From Fodinibius sp051746985 (GTDB lineage: Bacteria > Bacteroidota > Rhodothermia > Balneolales > Balneolaceae), in assembly GCA_051746985.1 (NCBI GenBank), contig JBNJFP010000012.1:25647-89646 (forward strand): 64,000 nt of DNA, in the 5' to 3' direction. The notes beneath the pieces are model-generated. The model had not been told where the DNA came from. It searched no databases and saw only the letters and a list, made by a program, of their open reading frames with translations. A program made the position numbers and the translations under genes. Positions within the stretch are counted from its first letter, which is position 1, and the number at the start of each line of letters is the position of its first letter. Positions 51,610-60,312 of the stretch are shown here, in pieces.

Positions 51610-53100
51610 TCACTTTTTAAATTCCACAAATGCTTCTTCAATATTTTCGGGCTTTTGAGTGTACTTACTTACCAGCCAGGTAGCGAGCCAGCTAAGGGCA
51701 AAGGCGGGAATCAATTCGTATAAATTATCTTTAAGTACAGGGATATAATACCATACAATCGTCACTACAGTACCGGTAAATAACCCGGCAAAAACACCCG
51801 CCTTAGTAGTGCCCTTCCAGTACAAAGCCAAAATGGAGGTGGGACCAATGGCCGCTCCCAATCCTGCCCACGCAAAAAGCACCAGCCAGAATACCAGCTC
51901 CTGTGCAATCAAGCTGAATACCAACGCAATTGCCACCAGAACAACTACAACGATGCGGCTGTATAACACTAATTTTTGCTGAGTAAGCTCCTGTCCTTTT
52001 GTAATTATTTTATCGTAAAGATCACGCACTACCGCTGAGGCAGCTACCAACAGTTGTGAATCAGCGGTGGACATAATAGCCGCGAAAATGGATGCGACTA
52101 CAACGCCAAATATTATGGGATGCAGATGTTGCTGCGCCAGGGCAGGATAGAGGTTTTCGGTATCACTGGCTGGCAACAGATCCGCTTCCGGGAAATAAAT
52201 CCTGCCTGCCAAGCCAATAAAAATAGCACCCCATCCCATCAACACATTCCAAATGGTGCCCACAACGGCCGACCACCGCAGCTGTTTGGGATCATCGATG
52301 GACATATAGCGCGATAGAATATGCGGGTTCCCCGGCGACCCAAGTCCAATACCAACGAACCCTAAAAAGCCTCCCATGCCAATAGCAAAGGGATCAACAA
52401 AGCCCGCCTCCATATTACTTAATTCTGATAAGATATGCGGCAGGCCACCGGCTTCCCAGATGGCAATAAACGGCAATACTACCAAGGCAAAAACCATAAA
52501 AATAGCTTGGAACATATCGGTCAGGCTGACCGCTAAAAATCCCCCTAACACCGTATAGGCCATAATGATTATAGCCGTTAGAATAATGCCATTGGTTTGG
52601 GTAAGTCCAAAGCTGGAAGCGAACGTCTTTCCACCCGCTACAAATTGGGAGGATACGTAACTGACCATAAAAATCAGAAACACAACCACCAGGGCAATAC
52701 GCAGGTACCCATTTTTGTCGTTAAAGCGCTCGGCAAAAAAGTCAGGGACGGTAATGCAGTTATAAGCCTCAGAAAAATTTCGGAGGCGACGGGCGTAATA
52801 TAAAAACAGGAAGAGCTCTACCACCACATAACCAAATACGGCCCACACTGCGGAGGCGCCCTGCACATACGCCATGCCTGTTACCCCCACCAGCAGCCAG
52901 GCGCTACGTCCCGAAACCACCGCTGAAAGTGCAACGACAAATCGGTTGATTTGTCGTCCCCCAATAAAAAATTCGCTAATGCCTTCTGATGAAAACCGCG
53001 CGGAATAGATGCCAATACCCACAAGTAGCAGCAGGTACGCAATAAAGGCACCAACAGCATATTCATCTACCGCAATAGAAATAACCTGCGTCTCATCCAT
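51610..53100 (-). CDS. putP: Sodium/solute symporter, PutP-like (SSS family)
   Basis: 496 residues with about 13 membrane segments. FFIGGRQINRFVVALSAVVSGRSAWLLVGVTG is the sodium-site region of TM1-TM2; YTVLGGFLAVSLTDMFQAIFM and RYMSIDDPKQLRWS are PutP-type, and the sodium-site Ser/Thr pair lies in STADSQLLVAASAVVRDL. The best match by motif is sodium/proline symport, but other amino acids cannot be excluded. Its start codon overlaps the stop of a 32-residue membrane-peptide gene. Glutamate dehydrogenase is the next upstream gene, which fits use of amino acids as carbon or solute. Confidence 0.9.
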   Translation of the reverse strand: MDETQVISIAVDEYAVGAFIAYLLLLVGIGIYSARFSSEGISEFFIGGRQINRFVVALSAVVSGRSAWLLVGVTGMAYVQGASAVWAVFGYVVVELFLFLYYARRLRNFSEAYNCITVPDFFAERFNDKNGYLRIALVVVFLIFMVSYVSSQFVAGGKTFASSFGLTQTNGIILTAIIIMAYTVLGGFLAVSLTDMFQAIFMVFALVVLPFIAIWEAGGLPHILSELSNMEAGFVDPFAIGMGGFLGFVGIGLGSPGNPHILSRYMSIDDPKQLRWSAVVGTIWNVLMGWGAIFIGLAGRIYFPEADLLPASDTENLYPALAQQHLHPIIFGVVVASIFAAIMSTADSQLLVAASAVVRDLYDKIITKGQELTQQKLVLYSRIVVVVLVAIALVFSLIAQELVFWLVLFAWAGLGAAIGPTSILALYWKGTTKAGVFAGLFTGTVVTIVWYYIPVLKDNLYELIPAFALSWLATWLVSKYTQKPENIEEAFVEFKK

Positions 53101-53191
53101 TATCCCGTAATTTCACGCGATTGGAAAGCAGAAATGCCAATCCAATAATTAATAACGGCAGCACAAACATGATCAGGTAAAACGAACTCAT
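53093..53191 (-). CDS. Small membrane peptide overlapping putP (symporter small accessory-type)
   Basis: A 32-residue frame, too short for standard gene calls. Residues 5-23 (YLIMFVLPLLIIGLAFLLS) form one membrane helix, followed by a short charged tail NRVKLRDNG. Its TGA stop overlaps the putP start (ATGGATGA), so ribosomes ending here can restart on putP, a sign of coupling. Small single-span proteins next to sodium/solute symporters are a described accessory type. The start ATG is clear; no strong Shine-Dalgarno is visible, as usual in this group. Coding status is inferred from hydrophobicity and the overlap. Confidence 0.6.
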   Translation of the reverse strand: MSSFYLIMFVLPLLIIGLAFLLSNRVKLRDNG

Positions 53192-53234
53192 ACCAGAACG
53201 TAGTTATATTAATTACAGGGCAGGTTGCAACCTG

Positions 53235-54638
53235 TTATGGGAAAATACCCATCTGGTTATAAATGATACCCACTTTATTAATAGCATTTAAAAAGGCGGC
53301 CGTTCGCAAATCGATATCGTGCTTTTTTCGAAGCTCATTTAACTCGTTATAAGCATTGACCATTGTTTCTTCGAGTCCGGAATCCACGAGGTCTTTCTCA
53401 TCGGCTCCCTGAGCCAATACTCTCATTTCAGTTTCGGAAAACGTACGGTCAGATATATTTTCAATGACATTCAGAATTTTGCGGTAGCTACTTTCTTCAA
53501 ACCGTTTTTCCATACGTCCAAACCGGACGTGCGATAAATTTTTCAACCATTCGAAATACGAAACCGTCACCCCGCCGGCATTCAGGTAGCTGTCGGGAAT
53601 AATCAACGCTCCCTTTTCTTTGAGGATATTGTGGGCTTCGTCGGTGGTTGGACCATTGGCGGCCTCACCAATAATTTTTGCTTTAATATTTGGGGCATTA
53701 TCTGCATCAAGTTGATTTTCAAGCGCTGCGGGAATTAGAATATCACACTCAGATTCGAGCACCGACGTATTGCTTTCAAGCTCTTCGGTATCCCCAAAAC
53801 CAATAATGGAACCGGTTTCATCACGGTACTCCATAAGATGCTCAAGGTCGATTCCTTCCGGGTCATAAATCGAGCCTTCAATTTCAGCTACGCCAACCAA
53901 AATTGCACCACCCTGAATCAAATATTTAGCGGCATGGTATCCCACATTGCCAAGTCCCTGTACCACAAACGTTTTGCCATCCAAACCAGAATCTAATCCC
54001 AGCTCGTTCATATCCTCCTTGTTATTGCAGGCTTCACGAATTCCGAAAAATACGCCCCGACCAGTGGCTTCGGTTCGTCCGCGGACGCCGCCTTGCGGGA
54101 TAGGCTTCCCGGTTACGCAGGCTTCGGCATTAATATCCGACTTTAGTTGTCGGTAAGTGTCCATAATCCAACCCATCTCACGCGCACCGGTTCCGTAATC
54201 GGGAGCGGGTACATCAGATCCCGGACCAAGAAAATCTTTTTTTATCAACTCATACGTATATCGACGTGTGATACGCTCAATTTCCGCATCAGAAAATTCT
54301 GTCCTTTCAATCTTTATACCACCTTTAGCCCCACCAAAGGGCACATCCACCAAGGCACATTTATACGTCATCAGTGCAGCCAACGCCATGGTTTCATCTT
54401 CATTTACCATTTTACTAAATCGAATACCGCCCTTTGTTGGCAACTTGTGATGACTGTGCTCAACCCTCCATCCCTGTATCACTTTGATGGAGCCATCGTC
54501 TCGTTCGAGCGGAAAGGTAACATGATAAACGTTATTACAAATTTTGATCTGCTCTAATAAACCTTTGTCAAAATCTGAGTACTGGGCAGCACGATTAAAA
54601 CCCTTATTTACTTGGTCGAAAAATTTATATTCTGACAT
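53235..54638 (-). CDS. Glutamate dehydrogenase (Glu/Leu/Phe/Val family)
   Basis: Interconverts glutamate and 2-oxoglutarate plus ammonia. The substrate region GGIRFSKMVNEDETMALAALMTYKCALVDVPFGGAKGGIKI contains the catalytic lysines. PAPDYGTGAREMGWIMDTY and the Rossmann loop VVQGLGNVGYHAA follow. The C-terminal part has PAALENQLDADNAPNIKAKIIGEAANGPT and YLNAGGVTVSYFEWLKN. Length 467 residues, hexameric type. Coenzyme preference cannot be read safely. No regulatory protein is nearby. It precedes the small peptide and putP on the same strand with 43 bases between, so the three may be cotranscribed. Confidence 0.95.
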   Translation of the reverse strand: MSEYKFFDQVNKGFNRAAQYSDFDKGLLEQIKICNNVYHVTFPLERDDGSIKVIQGWRVEHSHHKLPTKGGIRFSKMVNEDETMALAALMTYKCALVDVPFGGAKGGIKIERTEFSDAEIERITRRYTYELIKKDFLGPGSDVPAPDYGTGAREMGWIMDTYRQLKSDINAEACVTGKPIPQGGVRGRTEATGRGVFFGIREACNNKEDMNELGLDSGLDGKTFVVQGLGNVGYHAAKYLIQGGAILVGVAEIEGSIYDPEGIDLEHLMEYRDETGSIIGFGDTEELESNTSVLESECDILIPAALENQLDADNAPNIKAKIIGEAANGPTTDEAHNILKEKGALIIPDSYLNAGGVTVSYFEWLKNLSHVRFGRMEKRFEESSYRKILNVIENISDRTFSETEMRVLAQGADEKDLVDSGLEETMVNAYNELNELRKKHDIDLRTAAFLNAINKVGIIYNQMGIFP

Positions 54639-54731
54639 AAAACAACTGTTTTGCTAATGGGAAATTCGATCGGTCATTCGATATTATATTAGATCGACAA
54701 TCGTAATATTATTACAGAGTGTCAACATTTA

Positions 54732-55259
54732 TTACTGTCTCCGAAACATTGATGTGTGGATTTTCTTCCATTTATTTGGCTTGTCATCGGTTTGAATCAA
54801 CACCAGCTTTTTTGCTGTAAATCTAAGGTGAAATTCTCTGCCAATATTGTTCAAAATTCGCTCTTTCTCCTTTTGGGTTAGCTCCCCGTACAGCAAACTC
54901 AAATGAGGCATATAATGATTTTTGTATTCATCAGGACAGTCAATAATCCGGCAGGCCTTGCCGTGTAGTTTTTTCAAGTCTTGACTTTGTTCCACATGTA
55001 TAAATAATGCCTGATAAAAGGTATTAAGATAACCTGCCTTGGTGAGCTTTACCTCAAATGGGGCTACCGAGGAGGCCAGCGTTTCTATCAAGGGCACCAG
55101 CTCGGTTTGTGATGCCGTTAATCCTCCCAACAATGTCACATGAGGAGAAAATAAGGGCGTATTAAACTTTTGACTTAGCTGTTTGATGCGCTCCTGCAAT
55201 TTATAGACTATATCGCCTGTTGGCTCTAACCATAATGAGTATGTCACATCTTTTTTCAT
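54732..55259 (-). CDS. 2H phosphoesterase, cyclic phosphodiesterase-like
   Basis: 175 residues, cytoplasmic. Two H-x-T/S-L motifs mark the active site: His40 in SPHVTLLGG and His119 in MPHLSLLYG. The N-terminal TYSLWLEPTGDIVYKLQERIKQLS matches the plant/yeast-type cyclic phosphodiesterase branch that opens ADP-ribose 1'',2''-cyclic phosphate, not the LigT branch. Substrates in bacteria are unknown. The branch assignment is by pattern only. It may connect to the ADP-ribose-handling NUDIX protein, but the two are 40 kb apart. Confidence 0.85.
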   Translation of the reverse strand: MKKDVTYSLWLEPTGDIVYKLQERIKQLSQKFNTPLFSPHVTLLGGLTASQTELVPLIETLASSVAPFEVKLTKAGYLNTFYQALFIHVEQSQDLKKLHGKACRIIDCPDEYKNHYMPHLSLLYGELTQKEKERILNNIGREFHLRFTAKKLVLIQTDDKPNKWKKIHTSMFRRQ

Positions 55260-55354
55260 GGAATCCCCTCAACCCATTCTCTTAATCCTTATAAAAAATA
55301 TTCATTTTCAATATAAAACAAAGCAACTATTAAAATATAGTGGATACCAGTTTT

Positions 55355-56101
55355 TTATTTGTTGAGCGGCAGATATACGTGCAAATGGTCGTCTGTACCA
55401 TGATGACGTAACGTCGATAATCCCACTACCTTAAAAGTGGATTTCAGTATCCAGTTTTTCCATTCTGCCCTGCCTTTGGTACGCAAATCTATGGCGTGCA
55501 CATAACCGGTGGACTGTAGATAATGGAGCGATTGCTCGTTTTCAGGCAATCCCATTCGATTATAATCTTCGGGATTTCGCTGGATATCCGTAACCACCAG
55601 ATCATCATTGGTCATTGTAATAGTGGTGAGAGCAATACGCATTATGGGATGCAGGGATCGATAATACGATTGAATTTGCTCTGTTTTAGTGTTGAGGCTG
55701 GAATAGTACATCACCCCATATAATGTATAAGCCGATATCAAAACTGTTATACCATAAGTAATATACCTAAAAGTACGTTGCCCCAAGCCCCAACTATAAG
55801 TGAAAAACACTGCGTAAACTCCCAATAATAATATAGTTGAGAAACACCCGAGCATTAGTGCAAGCCATCCGTTAAGCTGATAATAACTATATGTAAAAAC
55901 AGAAGTGCGAATGAGTATTATGAAAGGCAATATCAGTCCAAAACAAAACACTGACACTTTTAATAACAGCTTTTTCCAACAATATGGACGCGGGGTTTTG
56001 AGGTCCCTATTATATTGGAGCAACTGTTGGTCTAAGGAGTTATGTGGCTTTTTGAGCCGTTCAAAAGAAAGGTCTTTTTGCAAATCCATGGATACCAGCA
56101 A
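55355..56101 (-). CDS. Membrane protein with C-terminal LAS-peptidase-like motif (uncertain)
   Basis: 248 residues with three or four membrane helices between residues 45 and 135 (VFCFGLILPFIILI, WLALMLGCFSTILLLGVYAVFF, YITYGITVLISAYTLYGVMYY). A soluble domain follows to the end. It contains HYLQSTGYVHAIDLRTKG and LRHHGTDDHLHVYLP. The pairing of an ...HAID... segment with a D-H-L-H-V end recalls peptidases of the M15/MepA type (H-x6-D...H-x-H), but the first zinc His is not at the usual spacing. I do not recognise the family. It has its own promoter region and is followed by the CPDase gene. Confidence 0.6.
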   Translation of the reverse strand: MLVSMDLQKDLSFERLKKPHNSLDQQLLQYNRDLKTPRPYCWKKLLLKVSVFCFGLILPFIILIRTSVFTYSYYQLNGWLALMLGCFSTILLLGVYAVFFTYSWGLGQRTFRYITYGITVLISAYTLYGVMYYSSLNTKTEQIQSYYRSLHPIMRIALTTITMTNDDLVVTDIQRNPEDYNRMGLPENEQSLHYLQSTGYVHAIDLRTKGRAEWKNWILKSTFKVVGLSTLRHHGTDDHLHVYLPLNK

Positions 56102-56160
56102 CGATTAAGTTCGCTTTATTCCACGCTCTCAATAGCAAGAAAGTTACATCAGACTACATA

Positions 56161-56190
56161 AAAAAAGGGTTCTGGCCGAAACCAGAACCC
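56161..56190 (-). terminator. Terminator behind the GlsB-type gene
   Basis: GGGTTCTGG (56167-56175) pairs with CCAGAACCC (56182-56190); on the minus strand six T follow. It stands 110 bases behind the stop of the gene at 56300. A second hairpin, CAGTCTTT/AAAGACTG at 56246-56267, lies between the two. Confidence 0.85.
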
Positions 56191-56299
56191 CAGTACAACT
56201 CATCACAATCCCTAAACCCAATTTAAAAAAAATGAGGTAAGAATCCAGTCTTTATATAAAAAGACTGTTTAATCAAATGAGAATCCTAAAAAAATTACT

Positions 56300-56563
56300 T
56301 TATGCATGCTCTTTTTCGGACTGCAAGTGAAACACATTTAAAATAAACAGAACGGCCAGGCTCCCTAAAAAGGCAAATACCAGGCTTCCCGGCAAGTTTA
56401 TAAATATTGCTATGCTACCCACAATAAGTGCACCCGTAATTCCGGCTATAAGATTTGGGACAAGCTCAACACCTTGTTTCCAGATGCTTACTTTTGTGAT
56501 TGCTCCTGCGATCATCCCCAAAGCGATGAGCCAGAAAATCATGGTTCCATTTAATTCTTCCAT
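56300..56563 (-). CDS. GlsB/YeaQ/YmgE-type small membrane protein
   Basis: 87 residues with three membrane helices (MIFWLIALGMIAGAI, LVPNLIAGITGALIVGSIAIFI, LVFAFLGSLAVLFILNVF). The pattern of Gly-rich first helix with G-x-IAGAI-T and central G-x-x-GAL-x-G fits the transglycosylase-associated/GlsB family, associated with stress in other bacteria. Acidic C-terminal tail. Family assignment is from the helix pattern only. It is transcribed alone and ends in a clear terminator. Confidence 0.75.
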   Translation of the reverse strand: MEELNGTMIFWLIALGMIAGAITKVSIWKQGVELVPNLIAGITGALIVGSIAIFINLPGSLVFAFLGSLAVLFILNVFHLQSEKEHA

Positions 56564-56701
56564 CCTGTCAATCTGTTTTAGTTTAAAATGAATTGCTCAA
56601 AAAATATGTTTTTTTATCCGATTTTGGAACTCGCTTTTTATCATAACCTTCCGGACGAATCTCGTATATTTAGTACCGCTACATAAATAAACATTGTTCG
56701 G

Positions 56702-57802
56702 ATGCCGGATCCCCAAACCCGAAAAATTATACATATCGATATGGATGCTTTTTACGCCTCGGTGGAACAGCGCGATTTCCCCGAGTATCGTGGAAAGCCT
56801 CTTATTGTGGGGGGATCGCCCGAAGGGCGCGGGGTAGTTGCGGCTGCCAGTTACGAAGTTCGCAAATTTGGGGTTCATTCTGCCATGCCGGCTGCCAAAG
56901 CCATTCGACTTTGTCCCCATGCTGTTTTTGTGAAACCTCGCTTTGAAGTCTATCGGAAAGTATCGGAACAGATTCGCAAAATCTTTTTTGAATTTACGGA
57001 TCTTGTTGAACCGCTTTCGCTGGATGAAGCATACCTCGACGTCACCGAAAATCATATCAATCTGCCTTCGGCCACACTTATCGCCAAAAAGATTCGCAAG
57101 CGCATTAAAGACAAAACACGGCTCACCGCCTCGGCGGGCGTGGCCCATAATAAATTCTTGGCCAAGGTAGCATCAGATCTTGATAAACCCGACGGACTTT
57201 CTGTGATCTTGCCCGAAGACGCCGAGCACTTCCTGGAAAAACTGCCCATCGGTGAATTCTATGGGATTGGCGAAGCCACTGAATCCAAAATGAAATCATT
57301 GGGCATCCATACGGGAAAGGAGTTAAAAGAATGGTCGGAGATTGACTTGGTGAACAAGTTTGGTAAGACGGGACGCTATTACTACCGCATTGTTCGGGGA
57401 ATTGACAACCGCCCGGTAAAAACGCACCGCATCCGAAAATCTATTGGCAAGGAGCGCACATTCTCCGAAGATGTAGTCGACCTGGGATGGATCAATAATT
57501 TTCTGCGCGAGCTGGCTGAAAAGATTTCCAAGAGCATGAAGTCCAAAAACGCGGCCGGAAAAACGGTGACTCTGAAAGTGCGCTACAGCGATTTTGAAAC
57601 CATCACCCGAAGTACTTCTTTCAGTCATTATATTGACGACTCCAATGATATTGCCGAAACAGCCATTTCTCTGCTTGAAGAAACCGAAGTAGGGAAGCGG
57701 AAAGTGCGACTACTCGGAATCACGCTCTCGAATCTAAATCTGAATGAAAAAGGCATTTTTGAGCAGCTGGAAATTCCTTTTGAGGGTAGTGGTGACGTGT
57801 GA
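56702..57802 (+). CDS. dinB: DNA polymerase IV
   Basis: Y-family translesion polymerase, 366 residues. Catalytic acids are in IIHIDMDAFYASVEQRD and LSLDEAYLDVT. YEVRKFGVHSAMPAAKAIRLCP and the thumb/HhH region YGIGEATESKMKSLGIHTGKELKEW follow. The little-finger domain reaches to residue 350 and the C-terminal end is short and shows no clear clamp-binding peptide beyond ..GIFEQLEIPF, which resembles the usual QLxLPF motif. The motif suggests contact with the DnaN clamp at 20305. It is transcribed away from the GlsB gene. Confidence 0.96.
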   Translation: MPDPQTRKIIHIDMDAFYASVEQRDFPEYRGKPLIVGGSPEGRGVVAAASYEVRKFGVHSAMPAAKAIRLCPHAVFVKPRFEVYRKVSEQIRKIFFEFTDLVEPLSLDEAYLDVTENHINLPSATLIAKKIRKRIKDKTRLTASAGVAHNKFLAKVASDLDKPDGLSVILPEDAEHFLEKLPIGEFYGIGEATESKMKSLGIHTGKELKEWSEIDLVNKFGKTGRYYYRIVRGIDNRPVKTHRIRKSIGKERTFSEDVVDLGWINNFLRELAEKISKSMKSKNAAGKTVTLKVRYSDFETITRSTSFSHYIDDSNDIAETAISLLEETEVGKRKVRLLGITLSNLNLNEKGIFEQLEIPFEGSGDV

Positions 57803-57917
57803 GTAATGAGTGTTAAGAGGAGATATTTCTACGCTCCAACTCTTGATACCCATTAATTTTCCTTATCTTTAGCCGTTAAAAATAATCCGTCTAAACCTGC
57901 GGCTTAAAGCATCTAAA

Positions 57918-58919
57918 ATGAGTTACACTCTTTCCGACTTTGACTACAACCTGCCCGATGAATTTATCGCCCAACACCCAGCCGATCCGCGCGACCATTC
58001 CAGGCTTTTAGTTTACAATCGTGACACCGGAACCATTACTGACGACCGTTTTTACAATATCCATAAATACCTGCCCGATAACACTACGCTGGTTGTCAAC
58101 AACAGTAAGGTTGAAAAATGTCGTCTTCTTTTTGATGACGGAAAGAAGGAGATTTTTATTCTCAATACAGCCAACAATACAACGGTAAAAGCCATGGTGC
58201 GTCCCGGCAAAAAATTCAAGACGGGTAAAACATTACAGCTGACTGAAAAAATATCAGCCGAAGTCTTGGATATTGATGAGGAGGGCCTGCGAACGCTAAA
58301 ACTAACGCCATCCCTTGATAACGCAGTTTACAATCAGTACAAACATACTCCTTTCCCGCCCTACATCGAGCAAAACGAGTCGCTATCGGAAAAATACCAA
58401 ACGGTGTATGCGGATGATTTGGGCAGCAAAGCCGCGCCAACAGCAGGACTCCATTTTACGGATGAGCTACTTGCCAAAATCAGTGAGCAAGGAATCCAAC
58501 AAGCTGAAGTAACATTACATGTGGGACTTGGAACCTTTGCCCCCGTTAAGGCCGACAGCATCGATGAGCACACCATGCATTCGGAGTGGTTTAAAATCAC
58601 GGAAGAAACAGCTGATCAATTAAATCAGGCCGAACATATAACCGCAGTAGGAACCACCAGTGTTCGCGTGTTGGAATCGGCGCTTCGCGAACATGAGCAA
58701 TTTACATCTACCAAAATGGATACCGATATTTTTATTCGTCCCGGTTTTAAGTTCAAGGCGACGGATGCGCTCATCACCAACTTTCACCTGCCTAAAAGCA
58801 CGTTACTAATGCTGGTGGCCGCCTTTACCGGTTATAAAGAAATGAAAAAAATATATCAGCACGCCATCGATGAGGAATATCGCTTCTACTCCTTTGGCGA
58901 TGCCATGCTGATATTATAA
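57918..58919 (+). CDS. queA: S-adenosylmethionine:tRNA ribosyltransferase-isomerase
   Basis: Adds the cyclopentene ring precursor of queuosine to tRNA using the ribosyl part of SAM. LSDFDYNLPDEFIAQHPADPRDHSRLLVYNR is the N-terminal signature. FPPYIEQNESLSEKYQTVYA, GSKAAPTAGLHFTDELL, VTLHVGLGTFAPVKAD and the C-terminal TDALITNFHLPKSTLLMLVAAFTGY are all present. Length 333 residues. It is followed after five bases by the second copy of the 67-bp repeat. Spacing of 115 bases from dinB allows its own promoter. Confidence 0.97.
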   Translation: MSYTLSDFDYNLPDEFIAQHPADPRDHSRLLVYNRDTGTITDDRFYNIHKYLPDNTTLVVNNSKVEKCRLLFDDGKKEIFILNTANNTTVKAMVRPGKKFKTGKTLQLTEKISAEVLDIDEEGLRTLKLTPSLDNAVYNQYKHTPFPPYIEQNESLSEKYQTVYADDLGSKAAPTAGLHFTDELLAKISEQGIQQAEVTLHVGLGTFAPVKADSIDEHTMHSEWFKITEETADQLNQAEHITAVGTTSVRVLESALREHEQFTSTKMDTDIFIRPGFKFKATDALITNFHLPKSTLLMLVAAFTGYKEMKKIYQHAIDEEYRFYSFGDAMLIL

Positions 58920-58924
58920 AAAAT

Positions 58925-58991
58925 GTGTCATGCCGAACTTGGTTCAGCATCTATTCTCATAGCAGACCCTGAAACAAGTTCAGGGTGACAC
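58925..58991. repeat. 67-bp cloverleaf-like intergenic repeat, copy 2
   Basis: It has the same ends (GTGTCA...TGACAC) and two internal hairpins as copy 1 at 3475-3541 and the same length. Like copy 1 it begins five bases after a stop codon (queA). It separates the convergent queA and the Gln-rich hypothetical gene. Confidence 0.8.
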
Positions 58992-59003
58992 GAACCTATA
59001 ACC

Positions 59004-59408
59004 TTAGTTATCAGGATTATTCTGTTTCTGCTGTTGCTGCATCTCTTGCATCTTCTGCTTCATTTGTTGCTGAGCATTTTGAGCTTCCTGCTCGTCAACC
59101 ATTTTAACCTGGTTTTTGAGAGAGGTTGAAAGCTCTTCCACATCATCTTCAGAAAGCACCTCATCCAGATTTTCAATACCTACCTTTTGCAACAGGTTGT
59201 AAATCATTCGGTTGTGCAACATCTGCTGAGCTGCAGAACTTAGCTGCATTAACTGTTGCTGGGGCACCTGCGCGCCGGATAACTTAATCTTGTTCATTAC
59301 CGGCTCAAGCAGTGTTTCAATCTTCTTGGACATCTGCTTTTCCAGCTCTTTCGCATCTGCGTTTTCTTTACTTGTTATCTCATTTCCGTCAGCATCGACT
59401 AACTTCAT
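59004..59408 (-). CDS. Hypothetical Gln-rich helical protein
   Basis: 134 residues without signal peptide or membrane helix. It begins MKLVDADGNEITSKENADAK, then is all-helical. The C-terminal 35 residues are a Gln/Met-rich coiled coil (AQQQMKQKMQEMQQQQKQNN). Codon use is like its neighbours. I do not recognise the family; a scaffold or partner-binding role is possible but unsupported. The 67-bp repeat lies 12 bases from its stop. Confidence 0.7.
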   Translation of the reverse strand: MKLVDADGNEITSKENADAKELEKQMSKKIETLLEPVMNKIKLSGAQVPQQQLMQLSSAAQQMLHNRMIYNLLQKVGIENLDEVLSEDDVEELSTSLKNQVKMVDEQEAQNAQQQMKQKMQEMQQQQKQNNPDN

Positions 59409-59490
59409 AATATTTAATACTTTGTTTGAAATTACTTCACTTGTTTAACAGGATATCGTTTATATGCCAGAACTCAAAAGCAAAACAGCA

Positions 59491-59530
59491 GATGAGAAGT
59501 GAAAAGTAAGAAATCCTTTCACTTCTCATC
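59491..59530. repeat. Solo hairpin with perfect 14-bp arms
   Basis: GATGAGAAGTGAAA (59491-59504) and TTTCACTTCTCATC (59517-59530) are perfect inverted repeats with a 12-base loop. It lies 17 bases behind the stop of the FAD reductase gene. Arm vocabulary resembles the hairpins at 7451, 10721 and 13010. A terminator role for the reductase is possible although no T run follows. Confidence 0.75.
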
Positions 59531-59547
59531 TTTACCCTTTGACCACC

Positions 59548-60219
59548 TTATTCTTCAAATACCAACGCATCGGGATCTGCACCGAGGTCTTTCAGATATT
59601 TGATCATAGCATCATTAAAAGGCGGCGGGCCACACACATAAAAAGGCTGATCGAAATCATTGATCTGGTCCGCCAGAAAATCCTTGTCAATAAATCCATC
59701 CAGATAAATATGCTTATCGGTGGGCTCATCCGTAATCACATTGATGAATTGCTCTCCAAGCATTTTAGAAAATTCATCTTTTAAGATAATATCATCCTCC
59801 GTTTTGTTTGAGAACAAAAGCTTGTTATTGCCAATCGCATTTCTCTTATTCAGATCTCTTAAAATAGAAATAAAAGGTGTTACCCCCGCTCCACCTGCCA
59901 GAAACACGCCTGGACCTTTGTACTCAATCGTCCCCCAGGGATCATCAATAATAAACCGGTCGCCCTCTGTAAGCTGGTCAATTTGCTCGGTCACCCCATC
60001 GTGATCGGGATAGCTTTTTATCACAAACTCCAAATGATCATCATCGGGTAAATTGGTAAACGTAAACGGGCGCTTTTCCTCGCGCCAGCCGTCCTTATCA
60101 ATGGCCACTTCTGTTGCCTGTCCCGGCGTAAAGGAATAGCCCTCGGGCTTTTCAAAAGTATAAACTCTTACATCGTGGGTTACATCTTCGATCTCAACAA
60201 TCTCAACCTTGTGACTCAT
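59548..60219 (-). CDS. FAD/NAD(P)-binding oxidoreductase (ferredoxin/flavodoxin reductase-like)
   Basis: 223 residues. The FAD domain carries KRPFTFTNLP (the RxYS-like flavin motif, here RPFT) and the NAD domain starts with VFLAGGAGVTPFISILRDL and closes with FYVCGPPPFNDAMIKYL. There is no [2Fe-2S] domain, so the partner iron-sulfur or flavodoxin protein is separate. The protein is complete and cytoplasmic. Electron acceptor and donor are unknown. Its neighbours are a dienelactone-hydrolase-type lipoprotein upstream and a Gln-rich hypothetical downstream. Confidence 0.88.
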   Translation of the reverse strand: MSHKVEIVEIEDVTHDVRVYTFEKPEGYSFTPGQATEVAIDKDGWREEKRPFTFTNLPDDDHLEFVIKSYPDHDGVTEQIDQLTEGDRFIIDDPWGTIEYKGPGVFLAGGAGVTPFISILRDLNKRNAIGNNKLLFSNKTEDDIILKDEFSKMLGEQFINVITDEPTDKHIYLDGFIDKDFLADQINDFDQPFYVCGPPPFNDAMIKYLKDLGADPDALVFEE

Positions 60220-60312
60220 AAGTGATTTTATCCTTTTAATTGATATTTACCTATGCAATGCATTTAGGAGTTCATTCATTCAAAAAATTTTCTCTCCCTC
60301 TAAACGTATTGC

